A stretch of 16,437 bases of DNA from CADEFF01 sp964569315 (GCA_964569315.1 CAZMUZ010000086.1:1-16437); one strand, 5' to 3'; shown: positions 7,242-14,435, counted from the first letter of the stretch. Notes: generated from the sequence alone by a model not told the origin. Translations and numbers: made by a program.

Positions 7242-8273
7242 CTACGACGCCCGACGCAGCACGATGTGATAGATCCCGCTGAACAGCTCCTCGCACCCGA
7301 CATTGGGGTAGAGCGAGCGCTGAATGTCCCAGAACCCCTCGACCTCGTCGATGAAGGGCTGCACCTTCGCGAGATAGCGCGGCGGCTCGATCACCAGCCC
7401 GACCACCGCCCAGCCATGATCGCGCCCGATCCGCAGCATGTCGGAGACCGAATAGCGCGGATAGGCGAGGCCCTTGAAGAAGAACTCGATCATCTGCGCG
7501 GCGCGATGCGGGTGGTGCTCCTCCGCGAAGCGTCGGAACTCTGCGTCGCTCAGCAGCGCATGGCCCCAGGGGATGTTGGTGCTCGCATAGCGATGCGGCC
7601 CGAGATAGCTGAAGAAGGGCCGGTGCTTGAAATAGACCGCGGCGCCCGGCGTCGCCGCCTCGGTCATGGAGGCGAAGGCGCCCGGCCAGTCGGGGATATG
7701 CTCGATCGCCTTGCAGTAGAAGAGGTCGAATTTCTCGCCCAGATTCTGCATGTCGTGCGCGCCGACCTGGGCGAAACGATAGCGCTTGCTCGCCTGCGGC
7801 GCGACCGCAACCTCCCCCGGACGCAGGGTGAAGTTCTCGTGGCCGAGCAGCTCGCGATAGGCCGCGAGGTCGAAGCGCCCGCCCATGCGCTCCCGGAAAA
7901 AGCGCTTCAGGTCCTGCAGCGCCTCGTCATGGTCGTGCGGCTGCCAGCTCGTCTTGTGCTCGCCGTCGAGGAACGGGTCGGCGCCGACCGCTTCCGCGAT
8001 CTCGCTATATTCCAGCATCAGCCGCGGCACCATGCCGTTGCCGGTGCCGATGTCGCAGAGCCGTTTGCCTTTGAGATCGACGCCGAACGAGACCAGAAGG
8101 TCGATCAACTGATGGATCTGCAGCAGGACGCGGGCGCGCTGCCGCTCGTTGATCTTGCCGGGCGGCGGCGGATCCCAATAGTTGGTGCCGGCCGAGGTCG
8201 GCGAGAGGATCGGCAGAAGATACCTGTCGTCGACCGGCAGCCGGCGCCCGTCGTCCTTGACGAACCATTTCAT
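7242..8273 (-). CDS. Class I SAM-dependent methyltransferase
   Basis: A 343-residue protein with SAM-binding motif I CDIGTGNGMVP (73-83) after a long N-terminal extension that holds NYWDPPPPGKIN (31-42). The middle has FDLFYCKAIEHIPDWPGAF and the acidic/hydrophobic pattern of motifs II-IV. The C-terminal third (HRPFFSYLGPHRY..., then a YPRYSVSDMLRIG stretch) is less typical and probably forms the substrate cap. The ATG at 8273 overlaps the stop of the preceding methyltransferase as ATGA, so the two are translationally coupled. The frame stays open upstream to about 9158, but that part overlaps the previous gene and has no methyltransferase features. The target is unknown; context suggests O- or N-methylation of a surface sugar. 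Confidence 0.82.
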   Translation of the reverse strand: MKWFVKDDGRRLPVDDRYLLPILSPTSAGTNYWDPPPPGKINERQRARVLLQIHQLIDLLVSFGVDLKGKRLCDIGTGNGMVPRLMLEYSEIAEAVGADPFLDGEHKTSWQPHDHDEALQDLKRFFRERMGGRFDLAAYRELLGHENFTLRPGEVAVAPQASKRYRFAQVGAHDMQNLGEKFDLFYCKAIEHIPDWPGAFASMTEAATPGAAVYFKHRPFFSYLGPHRYASTNIPWGHALLSDAEFRRFAEEHHPHRAAQMIEFFFKGLAYPRYSVSDMLRIGRDHGWAVVGLVIEPPRYLAKVQPFIDEVEGFWDIQRSLYPNVGCEELFSGIYHIVLRRAS

Positions 8274-9334
8274 AGATCGGCGGTCTCGCGTTCGAAGCCT
8301 TCCGCGACCCGCTTGTGCCGTTCGGTCCCCGCCATGGGCATGATCGATATCTCGAAGCTGTGCAGCATGTAGAGCCGGGTGAGGGAGCGGGCGAGCCTGG
8401 CCCGGTCCGCCGTTTCCGCCTTCGCCCGGAACCGTTCGAAGGCGGTCAGGCTTTCCGCCGTATAGCCGAGGTCGCGGGCAAGCGCCAGATCGTCCTCGCC
8501 CGCATGATAATCCAGCTTCGCAGCGAGGCCACGCGCATCTTCGTGATGGGCATCCTTTCGCAACCAATATTGGATGTGCTCTTCCTTCTCCGGCAGGTCG
8601 GGATAGCGGATATCGTGGTCGACGGGCGGCCAGCCCCGCCGCCGCGGCCAGATCGGGGTGAGCCCGGCCCGCGCGAAGTCGCGCTCCACCACCGCGGCGC
8701 TCGCGGTATGCATGTAGGGCACGAAGAAGTCGTCGAGCAGCGCGCCGGTCCGGTTCTGCGGCACGGCCTCGGCATCCATCGCGGCGATCATCTCTTCGGC
8801 TGTCACCAGCGGGGCCAGCTTCCGGAAGAGCTTTACGCCGTAATAGTAGTAGGTGCCGGCGCGATAGGCGTTGAGATGGAGATAGCCGCCCGGCCGACAC
8901 CAGCGCGCATAGCGCGCGAGCCCGAGCGCCGGATTGGCAAGATGATGCCACACGCCCCGCGAGCGCACGATATCGAAGGAACCCGCCGGCAGGTCGAAAT
9001 CGAGCAGGTCGCCGTGATGCGAGGTCAGGTTCGCGATGCCGTTGTCGCTCGCGAACGCCTGCAGGCGCCGGACATTGTCGGCCGAAAGATCGACATGCGT
9101 GACATGCTTCGCGCCCAGCCTGATCCAGCCGAGCGCGTCGCGGCCGGTGCCGCCGCATTCGAGCACCGCCCAGTCGCGGACCATGCGGGGGTCGACGCCC
9201 ATGGCGATGAGCTGCGAGCGGTGGGTGTCGCAGACCATTTCGATGCCCGAATCCGCCAATTGACGGTTGCGGGGATGAACTTGCTGCCCGTAAAGCGTGC
9301 CGGCACGTACGTCGGTCGTCGCAGTCGATGCCAT
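8270..9334 (-). CDS. Class I SAM-dependent methyltransferase
   Basis: A 354-residue protein with motif I VLECGGTGRDA (57-67), motif II VDLSADN (81-87), GDLLDFDLP (108-116), DIVRSRGVWHHL (121-132) and RPGGYLHLN (147-155): the full Methyltransf_11/25 series. A C-terminal section of about 190 residues, rich in Tyr, Trp and His, probably carries substrate specificity. The ATG at 9334 is chosen because the N-terminus is compact there and upstream codons in frame are arginine/proline-rich and lack any family pattern. No Shine-Dalgarno site stands out; the leader just upstream is pyrimidine-rich. The gene lies 238 bp after the sulfotransferase, the largest gap in the operon, and is coupled to the next methyltransferase by ATGA. 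The substrate is not known. Confidence 0.8.
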   Translation of the reverse strand: MASTATTDVRAGTLYGQQVHPRNRQLADSGIEMVCDTHRSQLIAMGVDPRMVRDWAVLECGGTGRDALGWIRLGAKHVTHVDLSADNVRRLQAFASDNGIANLTSHHGDLLDFDLPAGSFDIVRSRGVWHHLANPALGLARYARWCRPGGYLHLNAYRAGTYYYYGVKLFRKLAPLVTAEEMIAAMDAEAVPQNRTGALLDDFFVPYMHTASAAVVERDFARAGLTPIWPRRRGWPPVDHDIRYPDLPEKEEHIQYWLRKDAHHEDARGLAAKLDYHAGEDDLALARDLGYTAESLTAFERFRAKAETADRARLARSLTRLYMLHSFEISIMPMAGTERHKRVAEGFERETADL

Positions 9335-9572
9335 TGTTGGATGCCCGTGTCTTCGGAATTGAACGAGAGGGAGAGGGAGCGGAAAGGCGAGACGGCTGGC
9401 GCCGGCGCTCGAGGCGGCGGCCGCGGTAATCATCGGGGAAGAAAGATTAACGAAACGTTTCGAAGGGCGGGCAGCGGTCTGCGTACCCGCGTCCGAGCCC
9501 GGATTGCCATGGCCGGCCGCAGCGAATCGGTAGCGCCGTAACCCGGCCCTTCGGGCCGGTCGGCGCGATACC
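9335..9572 (-). promoter_or_regulatory. Long intra-operon gap with palindrome, possible internal control point
   Basis: This 238-bp non-coding gap splits an otherwise tight operon. It holds a 12-bp perfect palindrome CGAAACGTTTCG (9451-9462) inside a locally A+T-richer patch (about 9440-9462). On the minus strand a pyrimidine tract (CTCCCTCTCCCTCTC, within 9361-9380) lies shortly before the methyltransferase start. I could not find a convincing -35/-10 pair. It may be an internal promoter with an operator, or an untranslated leader. Confidence 0.4.
9543..9559 (-). terminator. GC-rich hairpin just after the sulfotransferase, weak terminator or mRNA end stabiliser
   Basis: CCGGCCC (9543-9549) and GGGCCGG (9553-9559) form a 7-bp stem with a 3-nt loop, 13 nt beyond the sulfotransferase stop. 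On the minus strand the following bases are GTTACGGC, without a T tract. It is therefore more likely a stabiliser or partial terminator than a full intrinsic terminator. Confidence 0.35.
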
Positions 9573-10421
9573 TCAATAGCCAATGGAGGAATCGAGCCTC
9601 GCTGCCATGATGCCTTCCAGCGCGGCCACCTGGTCCGGCTGCAGATCTTCCTTGTAACCGCCCGATTTGCCCCGCCGAACCTTGAAGGAGTTCCGGTCAT
9701 TGGGATCGGCCGGCCGGAGCGCCTTGTCGCTGTAGTAGCGATCGCGCTCCCGCTGCTGCAGGTTCTCGAACTTGCAGAACTGCACGGCTTCGGAAATCTC
9801 CGCCTCGGCGAAGGAATCGCCGAAGAAATCCAGGAGCCGCTTCAGGGTCGCCTCCGGCGCCCGCTTCAACTCCTCATAGCGGACGACATGCGTGTTCGGC
9901 GTGGCGCCGACATAGCGCCACCAGCCGTTGATATAGGCGATGATGTATTCGATGCCGCGGCCCTTCTCGGTCACGAACTCGAAGAGCTCCATCCCGTGGG
10001 TCGCGTTCTCGCGCTTCCCCGCCTTGCGGTGCTTCAACTGATAGTAATGCGAGACGACGACGTCGCAGGGATGGCGCATCAGGAACACGACCTTGCGCCC
10101 CGCATATTCCGACTTGTCGTCGCGCAGGTCCTCGACGGCGCCGAGCGGATCGCAGGCATGGGTGAAAAGGATCTTGGGGATGGCGTCGTCGAGCCGATGC
10201 AGATTGTCGTGATCGACGAGCACGCCTTCGGGCAAGCCATGGCGGCGCTGGTAGAGCCGCGTCAGCAGGGCGCGGAGCCAGGTCTTTCCCGATTTCGGGA
10301 AGGAGACGATGATGAAATCGGCTTCGGCGATCAGCTTGCGCCGCTCGCGGTTCAGCCGTTGGACCTTGCGCTCCCATTTCGAGGTAATCAGCCGGTAGAT
10401 ATGACGCAACGGTCGCCTCAA
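9573..10421 (-). CDS. PAPS-dependent sulfotransferase
   Basis: A 282-residue cytosolic-type sulfotransferase (Sulfotransfer_1). It should move a sulfuryl group from PAPS to a hydroxyl, here probably on a sugar. Visible motifs are the 5'-phosphosulfate loop SFPKSGKTWLR (40-50; usual PKSGTTW), a candidate catalytic histidine in FTHACD (His88), the 3'-phosphate site RHPCDVVVSHYY (116-127, with Arg116 and Ser124), and the C-terminal RRGKSGGYKEDL (249-260), matching the family's RKG..GDWK. The start is taken as TTG at 10419-10421, because GGGAGG (10433-10428 on the minus strand) lies six bases upstream and no ATG precedes the fold in frame. The frame stays open to 10670, but that part overlaps neuC and is not protein-like. 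It follows the nonulosonate trio by 85 bp. PAPS synthesis genes are not in the window. Confidence 0.88.
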   Translation of the reverse strand: MRRPLRHIYRLITSKWERKVQRLNRERRKLIAEADFIIVSFPKSGKTWLRALLTRLYQRRHGLPEGVLVDHDNLHRLDDAIPKILFTHACDPLGAVEDLRDDKSEYAGRKVVFLMRHPCDVVVSHYYQLKHRKAGKRENATHGMELFEFVTEKGRGIEYIIAYINGWWRYVGATPNTHVVRYEELKRAPEATLKRLLDFFGDSFAEAEISEAVQFCKFENLQQRERDRYYSDKALRPADPNDRNSFKVRRGKSGGYKEDLQPDQVAALEGIMAARLDSSIGY

Positions 10422-10427
10422 CAGCCG

Positions 10428-10433
10428 CCTCCC
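10428..10433 (-). promoter_or_regulatory. Ribosome binding site deciding the TTG start of the sulfotransferase
   Basis: On the minus strand GGGAGG is followed by six bases and then TTG (10421-10419). This is the strongest Shine-Dalgarno match in the 85-bp gap after neuC, and it is why a rare TTG start is preferred. Confidence 0.7.
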
Positions 10434-10506
10434 GGAAGCCGAAAACCCGTCCGCATCGCCCTGCGGCCGAAACCCACCTATCTCAAATCCCCGGCAACAA
10501 TTCCAC

Positions 10507-11670
10507 TCAATAGGCGAGCCGCTTCTCGATGGTGAGCGGCGCCTTGGCCAGCACCTCGGCGATCCGGGGGCCGGCGCCGCCGTCCCCGTAGAGCAGGTCC
10601 GGCGCGAGCCGGCCCCGGCCGGCCTGCTTGCGGATCGCGGCGGCGATGGCACCCCGCTCGTAATCCACATCGAGGACGTTGCGACCGCGGTCGCGGCCGG
10701 CCTGGCGGCTGCCGATATTCACCGCCGGCACGCCCAGATAGGCGCATTCGCGAATCGCCACGCTCGAATTGCCGACGATGCAGAGGCTGTTATAGAGCAG
10801 CCGCAGGAAGGCCTCGGGCGGCATATTCTTGAAGAAATGCACCTGCGGCAGCTTCTGCGTCTCTCGGAAGGCGCGGATACCCTTTGAGGTGCCGTCGGAT
10901 CCCGCATCGACGTTCGGCCAGAACCAGAGCGTCGGCAAGCCGACCTCGGCGACCGCATGCAACGTCTCGCCGATATGGATGCGCGATTCGCCATATTCCG
11001 TCGTCACCGGATGCTGCATGACGACGATATAGCCCTTGCTGAGATCGAAGACGGTGCCGACGCCGCCATAATGCTCGAAGAGGTCGGGGTCGAGCCGCGG
11101 ATCCCCGATCGCGGCCTTCGCCACGTCGATCGAGGGACATCCCGTCACATGCACGGCGTCGGGCTGCTCTCCCATGCGGATCACCCGTTCGGCGGCGCGG
11201 TCGGAGGCCACCAGATGCAGATCCGCGAGCTTGGTGATGGCGTGGCGCACCTTCTCGTCGATCGAGCCGGTGATCTCGCCGCCCTGCACATGGGCGAGCG
11301 GCAGGTTCATGTAGGCGGCGGCCACGGCGGTCGCCATGGTCTCGAAACGGTCCGCAATGGTGACGACCACCTGCGGCGCGAGATCGGCGAGGACGCTCGC
11401 CATCTCCGAAAGACCGATTCCGGTCGATTTGGCCGAGGTCACCAGATTCTCGCCCTCGAGGATCGAATAGACCTGCCGATCGACCCGGAAACCTTCCTTC
11501 TGGATGACCCCGACCGCGTTGCCGTAGCGGTCGAGCAGCGCGGACGCGGCCGCGACCACCTGCAGCTCGACGTCGTTCCGTTCGCCGAGCGCCGTCAGCG
11601 CCGAGCGGATGCGCGAGTAGCTCGGGCGCGCCGTGATGGCCACGCAAACTTTCCGCCTGGTCAATCGCAT
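10507..11670 (-). CDS. neuC: NeuC-type hydrolysing UDP-N-acetylhexosamine 2-epimerase
   Basis: A 387-residue GT-B-fold epimerase of the NeuC/LegG class. It would convert UDP-GlcNAc (or a 2,4-diacetamido analogue) to the free manno-configured sugar plus UDP, the first committed step to a nonulosonic acid. Diagnostic patterns are ADRFETMATAVAAAYMNLPL (106-125), HVQGGEITGSIDEKVRHAIT (127-146; the GGE...DE..RH block separates hydrolysing from WecB-type epimerases), QHPVTTEY (219-226), WPNVDAGSDG (251-260) and VGNSSVAIRE...GVPAVNIG..Q.GRDRG (299-329). The length fits the family. The ATG at 11670 follows a GGGGGA stretch, 9 bp after the neuB stop. The sequence cannot tell whether the substrate is UDP-GlcNAc (giving ManNAc) or UDP-diNAc-bacillosamine; absence of legionaminate genes nearby favours the former. 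Confidence 0.9.
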   Translation of the reverse strand: MRLTRRKVCVAITARPSYSRIRSALTALGERNDVELQVVAAASALLDRYGNAVGVIQKEGFRVDRQVYSILEGENLVTSAKSTGIGLSEMASVLADLAPQVVVTIADRFETMATAVAAAYMNLPLAHVQGGEITGSIDEKVRHAITKLADLHLVASDRAAERVIRMGEQPDAVHVTGCPSIDVAKAAIGDPRLDPDLFEHYGGVGTVFDLSKGYIVVMQHPVTTEYGESRIHIGETLHAVAEVGLPTLWFWPNVDAGSDGTSKGIRAFRETQKLPQVHFFKNMPPEAFLRLLYNSLCIVGNSSVAIRECAYLGVPAVNIGSRQAGRDRGRNVLDVDYERGAIAAAIRKQAGRGRLAPDLLYGDGGAGPRIAEVLAKAPLTIEKRLAY

Positions 11671-11679
11671 TTCCCCCAG

Positions 11680-12717
11680 TCAGTCGAGATCGTCATCGGA
11701 AATCGTCGCATCGCGCGCCACCGCCCGCTTGAGGCGGCGGCCCAGCAGCCGGGGCAGCTCCGAGGGCGCGAGCCCGGTGCCCGGCTTCTTCATCGCGACA
11801 TGCTCGCGGGTGAGCTGCGTGCCTTTCGGCAGGTCGGCGGCCGCCACGAGGCTTTTCATGAAGATGCGCCGCAGCGGCGCGAGCTCGGCCGCCACCGCGG
11901 CCTTGTCGACGGGATGGGCCCGCATCGCCTCGATGAAGCGGACGCCGCGCACCAGCTCGGCCAGCTCCGCCGGCGTCAGCGAGGCCACCACGTCCGGCCC
12001 GAACATGTCGCGGCTGAGCGCGACATGCACCTCCAGCACTTCGATGCCGAGCGTCGCCGCGGCGAGGCCCGGGAAGATCGTGGCCGAGTGATCGGAGAGC
12101 CCGACGGCGCCGCCGTAGCGCTCGCGATAATGCGGGATGAGATTGAGCCCGACCGCTTCCGGCGGGCAGGGATACATCGTCGCGCATTGCAGCACCGCCA
12201 CCGGCAGCTTCGCCTGCCGGATCCGCGCCACGGCATCGTCGATCTCGGCAAGATCGCTCATGCCCGTGGAGAGGATCATCGGCAACCCGGTCGCGATCAT
12301 CCGGTCCAGCATCTCGACGCTGCCGATTTCGCCGGAGGCCACCTTCCAGCCCGCGACGCCGACCCGCTTCAGGAGCTCGATCGCCTCGATCGAAAAGGGC
12401 GAGCTCAGGAAGAGGAGGCCCTTCTCGGCCGCGTGATCCTTCAGGCCCCGCCACTGCGCCTCGGTGAACTCCATCCGCTTCCAGTAGTCGTAGCGGGTCT
12501 CGTCCTGCGGGCTGAAACGCTTGCGCCACGGCTCGGCCGGGGTGCTCTCTGCGGCCGCGATATGGGTCTGGAACTTGACCGCGCTGGCGCCGGCCGCGGC
12601 GATCGCATCGATGAAGGCGTGCGCCGTGCCGAGGCTGCCGTCGTGGGCCTGGGCCACTTCGCCGATGATCGTGCAAGGCCGGCCGGGGGCCGGATCATGA
12701 AGCCAGGTCTCAACCAT
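11680..12717 (-). CDS. neuB: NeuB-type N-acetylneuraminate/nonulosonate synthase
   Basis: A 345-residue synthase that condenses ManNAc (or an analogue) with phosphoenolpyruvate to give a nine-carbon sialic-type acid. The N-terminal TIM barrel shows GEVAQAHDGS (19-28; a variant of AEIG.NH.G), AVKFQTH (46-52), WKVASGEIGS (124-133), ILSTGMS (148-154), GLSDHS (206-211) and EVHVAL (229-234). His210 and His231 match the metal ligands of Neisseria NeuB. The C-terminal SAF (antifreeze-like) domain runs from about 283, with KKPGTGL (310-316) and LLGRRLKR. Two departures, judged from memory of Neisseria NeuB: Lys311 stands where an Arg (Arg314) contacts the N-acetyl group, and Val243 follows the GPD motif where His is usual. 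It lies 29 bp from the PhyH-like gene and 9 bp from neuC. Confidence 0.9.
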   Translation of the reverse strand: MVETWLHDPAPGRPCTIIGEVAQAHDGSLGTAHAFIDAIAAAGASAVKFQTHIAAAESTPAEPWRKRFSPQDETRYDYWKRMEFTEAQWRGLKDHAAEKGLLFLSSPFSIEAIELLKRVGVAGWKVASGEIGSVEMLDRMIATGLPMILSTGMSDLAEIDDAVARIRQAKLPVAVLQCATMYPCPPEAVGLNLIPHYRERYGGAVGLSDHSATIFPGLAAATLGIEVLEVHVALSRDMFGPDVVASLTPAELAELVRGVRFIEAMRAHPVDKAAVAAELAPLRRIFMKSLVAAADLPKGTQLTREHVAMKKPGTGLAPSELPRLLGRRLKRAVARDATISDDDLD

Positions 12718-12746
12718 GCGATGGGCGTGGATCTCGCAGATGACGC

Positions 12747-13661
12747 TCAGCAGCGAAGCAGCAGCCGTGACGGCTCGTCGAGACCGCCGCGAAGACCGTC
12801 GGTTACCGGACTCCAGTCGGTCGGCTCGAGCTTCGGCGCATAGTAATCCATAAATTGCACCAACAGCACGAGCCTTTCGCGCCGATTGCCACGGCTGCCG
12901 TAATGCAGGCAGCGCGAGGTATCGACGAAGACGCCGCTCCCGGCCGGGCCGGTGACCTGCACCACGTCCCGGGCAGCGCCCGCAGCCTCCACCGCATCAT
13001 CCTCCAGCCGCACGCGGCGCCCTCCCACATAGCCCGTCGCCCGGGACACGGCGGCCGAGCGATTCGCCGGCAGCAGGCTGAAGGGGCCGGACTCGGGCGT
13101 CACGTCATGGATGTTCACGAACAGCTTGAGCTGCCGATAGTCCTCGGTATCGAAGTGGAACTTCTGGCTCTTCAACATCGTCTCGTTGGAGGGCGTCCAG
13201 AGCAGCTCCAGCGCCGAGAGGATCGGCACCCGGTCGAAATAGCGCGCCGCGATGCCGAGCAGCGGGGCGGAGAGCACGAAGCGCCGGATCGCCGGCTCGG
13301 CGAGCAGGATCGTGCCCGTCTCGCAGACCGGCACCAGGAACCGTTTCGACGCGTCCTCGGCCTGGCGATCGAGCTCGCCCGCCGCGCGCGCGGCCTCGAA
13401 GATCCGGCGGCAGGTTTCGAGCAGCGGCGCGGTGCCCGGCAACTCGTCCTGGCGCACCAGCCTGTATCCCGCCTCGTCAGGCACCGCGACATCGTGGGTG
13501 ACCGCCGCAAGCAGCGATTTCGCCGCCTCGCGCCGGCGGATCGCCGGGCGCGGCTCCAGGAGACGGGTCAGGCCCTTGACGAACGCCGTCGCCAGGCCAC
13601 GCGGCAGCCGCAGCTTGTTCAGCAGGAAGAGATAGAGGCGGCGGCGAAGCCGATAATCCAT
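12747..13661 (-). CDS. PhyH-like Fe(II)/2-oxoglutarate dioxygenase
   Basis: A 304-residue protein with the double-stranded beta-helix signature of phytanoyl-CoA dioxygenase-like enzymes. These use Fe(II), O2 and 2-oxoglutarate to hydroxylate a C-H bond. The metal triad is visible as HFD (His169, Asp171) and His253 in TSRCLHYGS; Arg260 or Arg261 lies where 2-oxoglutarate carboxylate is bound. ESGPFSLLPANRS (190-202) is the usual 'G.....PGSH'-like loop. The first 45 residues are basic with hydrophobic patches (LYLFLLNKL), without a clear signal peptide. It sits between the neuA-like and neuB genes with gaps of 14 and 29 bp, so it is almost surely co-expressed with nonulosonate synthesis. Hydroxylation of the sugar or its N-acyl group is a reasonable guess; the substrate is not shown by the sequence. 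Confidence 0.82.
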   Translation of the reverse strand: MDYRLRRRLYLFLLNKLRLPRGLATAFVKGLTRLLEPRPAIRRREAAKSLLAAVTHDVAVPDEAGYRLVRQDELPGTAPLLETCRRIFEAARAAGELDRQAEDASKRFLVPVCETGTILLAEPAIRRFVLSAPLLGIAARYFDRVPILSALELLWTPSNETMLKSQKFHFDTEDYRQLKLFVNIHDVTPESGPFSLLPANRSAAVSRATGYVGGRRVRLEDDAVEAAGAARDVVQVTGPAGSGVFVDTSRCLHYGSRGNRRERLVLLVQFMDYYAPKLEPTDWSPVTDGLRGGLDEPSRLLLRC

Positions 13662-13675
13662 GAGGCGAGATATCC

Positions 13676-14413
13676 CTAACCGCCGGACCGATCAACGGCC
13701 GTCTTGCCCTCGAGCAGCCGGCGCGCGAGGGCGAGATCCTCGGGGTCGTCGATATTGACGATCGGCCCTTCCACCAGCACGGCGCGGGGAGCCGTGCCGA
13801 GCACGCCATGCCCCGCTTCGAGCGCCGCGGCCCGCACCGCGTAGCAGAGCCCGTTGCGCACATAGGTCGGGCGCAGCTCCTGGCGGTTGACGACCTTGCC
13901 GGCCGCGGGATGGGCGTGGCGCACCATGCCGCGCTCGTCGAGCTCGAACTGCTTCAACGGGTGGAAGCGCAAGGGCGCCTCGCTCACCGTGACGGCCGCA
14001 TCGGCGCCGTCGGATTCGGCGGCCTCGACGGCGCGGCGGAGAATTTCGGGCGTGCGCATCGGCGAGGTCGGCTCCAGCAGCGCGACGAGGTGGAAGGGCG
14101 CTTCGCCCGCGGCCTCGAGCCGCGCGAGCGCATCGCGGATCGCGTCGATCACCGCCGCCTTGTCGCCGGCGAGCGCATCCGGACGAAGGAACGGCACCGA
14201 GGCGCCCGCGCGCCTGCCCTCCTCCGCGATGTTCGCATCGTCGGTCGAGACCAGCACATAATCGAAGAGCCCGCTCTCCTTCGCGCAGCCGACGGCACGC
14301 GCGAGCAGCGAGAGGCCGCCCACGATCGCGAGGTTCTTGCCGGGCAGGCCCTTGCTGCCGCCGCGCGCCGGAACGATGGCGATGCGTCGGCGCCGCGTCG
14401 CGGACCCGCTCAT
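13676..14413 (-). CDS. neuA: CMP-sialic/nonulosonic acid cytidylyltransferase (NeuA family)
   Basis: A 245-residue NTP-transferase that activates the nonulosonic acid with CTP to the CMP-sugar. Evidence is IAIVPARGGSKGLPGKN (11-27, the CTP-binding P-loop of NeuA/LegF/PseF enzymes), VSTDD (55-59), LLEPTSPMR (112-120; usual LQPTSPLR), NRQEL...YVRNGLCYAVR (176-194), and NIDDPEDL (220-227) where the family has a metal-binding IDID...D; here the first Asp is Asn220. The length suits single-domain CMP-legionaminate/neuraminate synthetases, without the C-terminal esterase or phosphatase-like domain of some NeuA proteins. The ATG at 14413 lies 22 bp after the preceding methyltransferase-like gene, and the stop is 14 bp before the PhyH-like gene. 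Which nonulosonate it accepts cannot be read from these motifs. Confidence 0.9.
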   Translation of the reverse strand: MSGSATRRRRIAIVPARGGSKGLPGKNLAIVGGLSLLARAVGCAKESGLFDYVLVSTDDANIAEEGRRAGASVPFLRPDALAGDKAAVIDAIRDALARLEAAGEAPFHLVALLEPTSPMRTPEILRRAVEAAESDGADAAVTVSEAPLRFHPLKQFELDERGMVRHAHPAAGKVVNRQELRPTYVRNGLCYAVRAAALEAGHGVLGTAPRAVLVEGPIVNIDDPEDLALARRLLEGKTAVDRSGG

Positions 14414-14435
14414 CGTCCGAGGTCCCGCACCCCGT

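Noticed and set aside
5517..8372. A 951-codon open frame on the plus strand.
   Set aside because: It lies antisense to the amidotransferase and a methyltransferase, both of which have clear catalytic motifs. The translation is Arg/Glu/Asp/Leu-rich without domains, a common artefact of GC-rich DNA with strong third-position bias.
7242..9158. An N-terminal extension of the methyltransferase (start 8273) up to 9158.
   Set aside because: The extra part overlaps the preceding methyltransferase in another frame and is Arg/Ala-rich without motifs. The ATGA junction at 8273 explains the real start.
10422..10670. An N-terminal extension of the sulfotransferase into neuC.
   Set aside because: It would overlap neuC by more than 160 bp with Pro/Arg/Ser-rich low-complexity sequence. 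The TTG with GGGAGG fits better.
10957..12843. A 628-codon open frame on the plus strand.
   Set aside because: It is antisense to neuC and neuB, His/Arg/Gly-rich, and shows no recognisable family motif.
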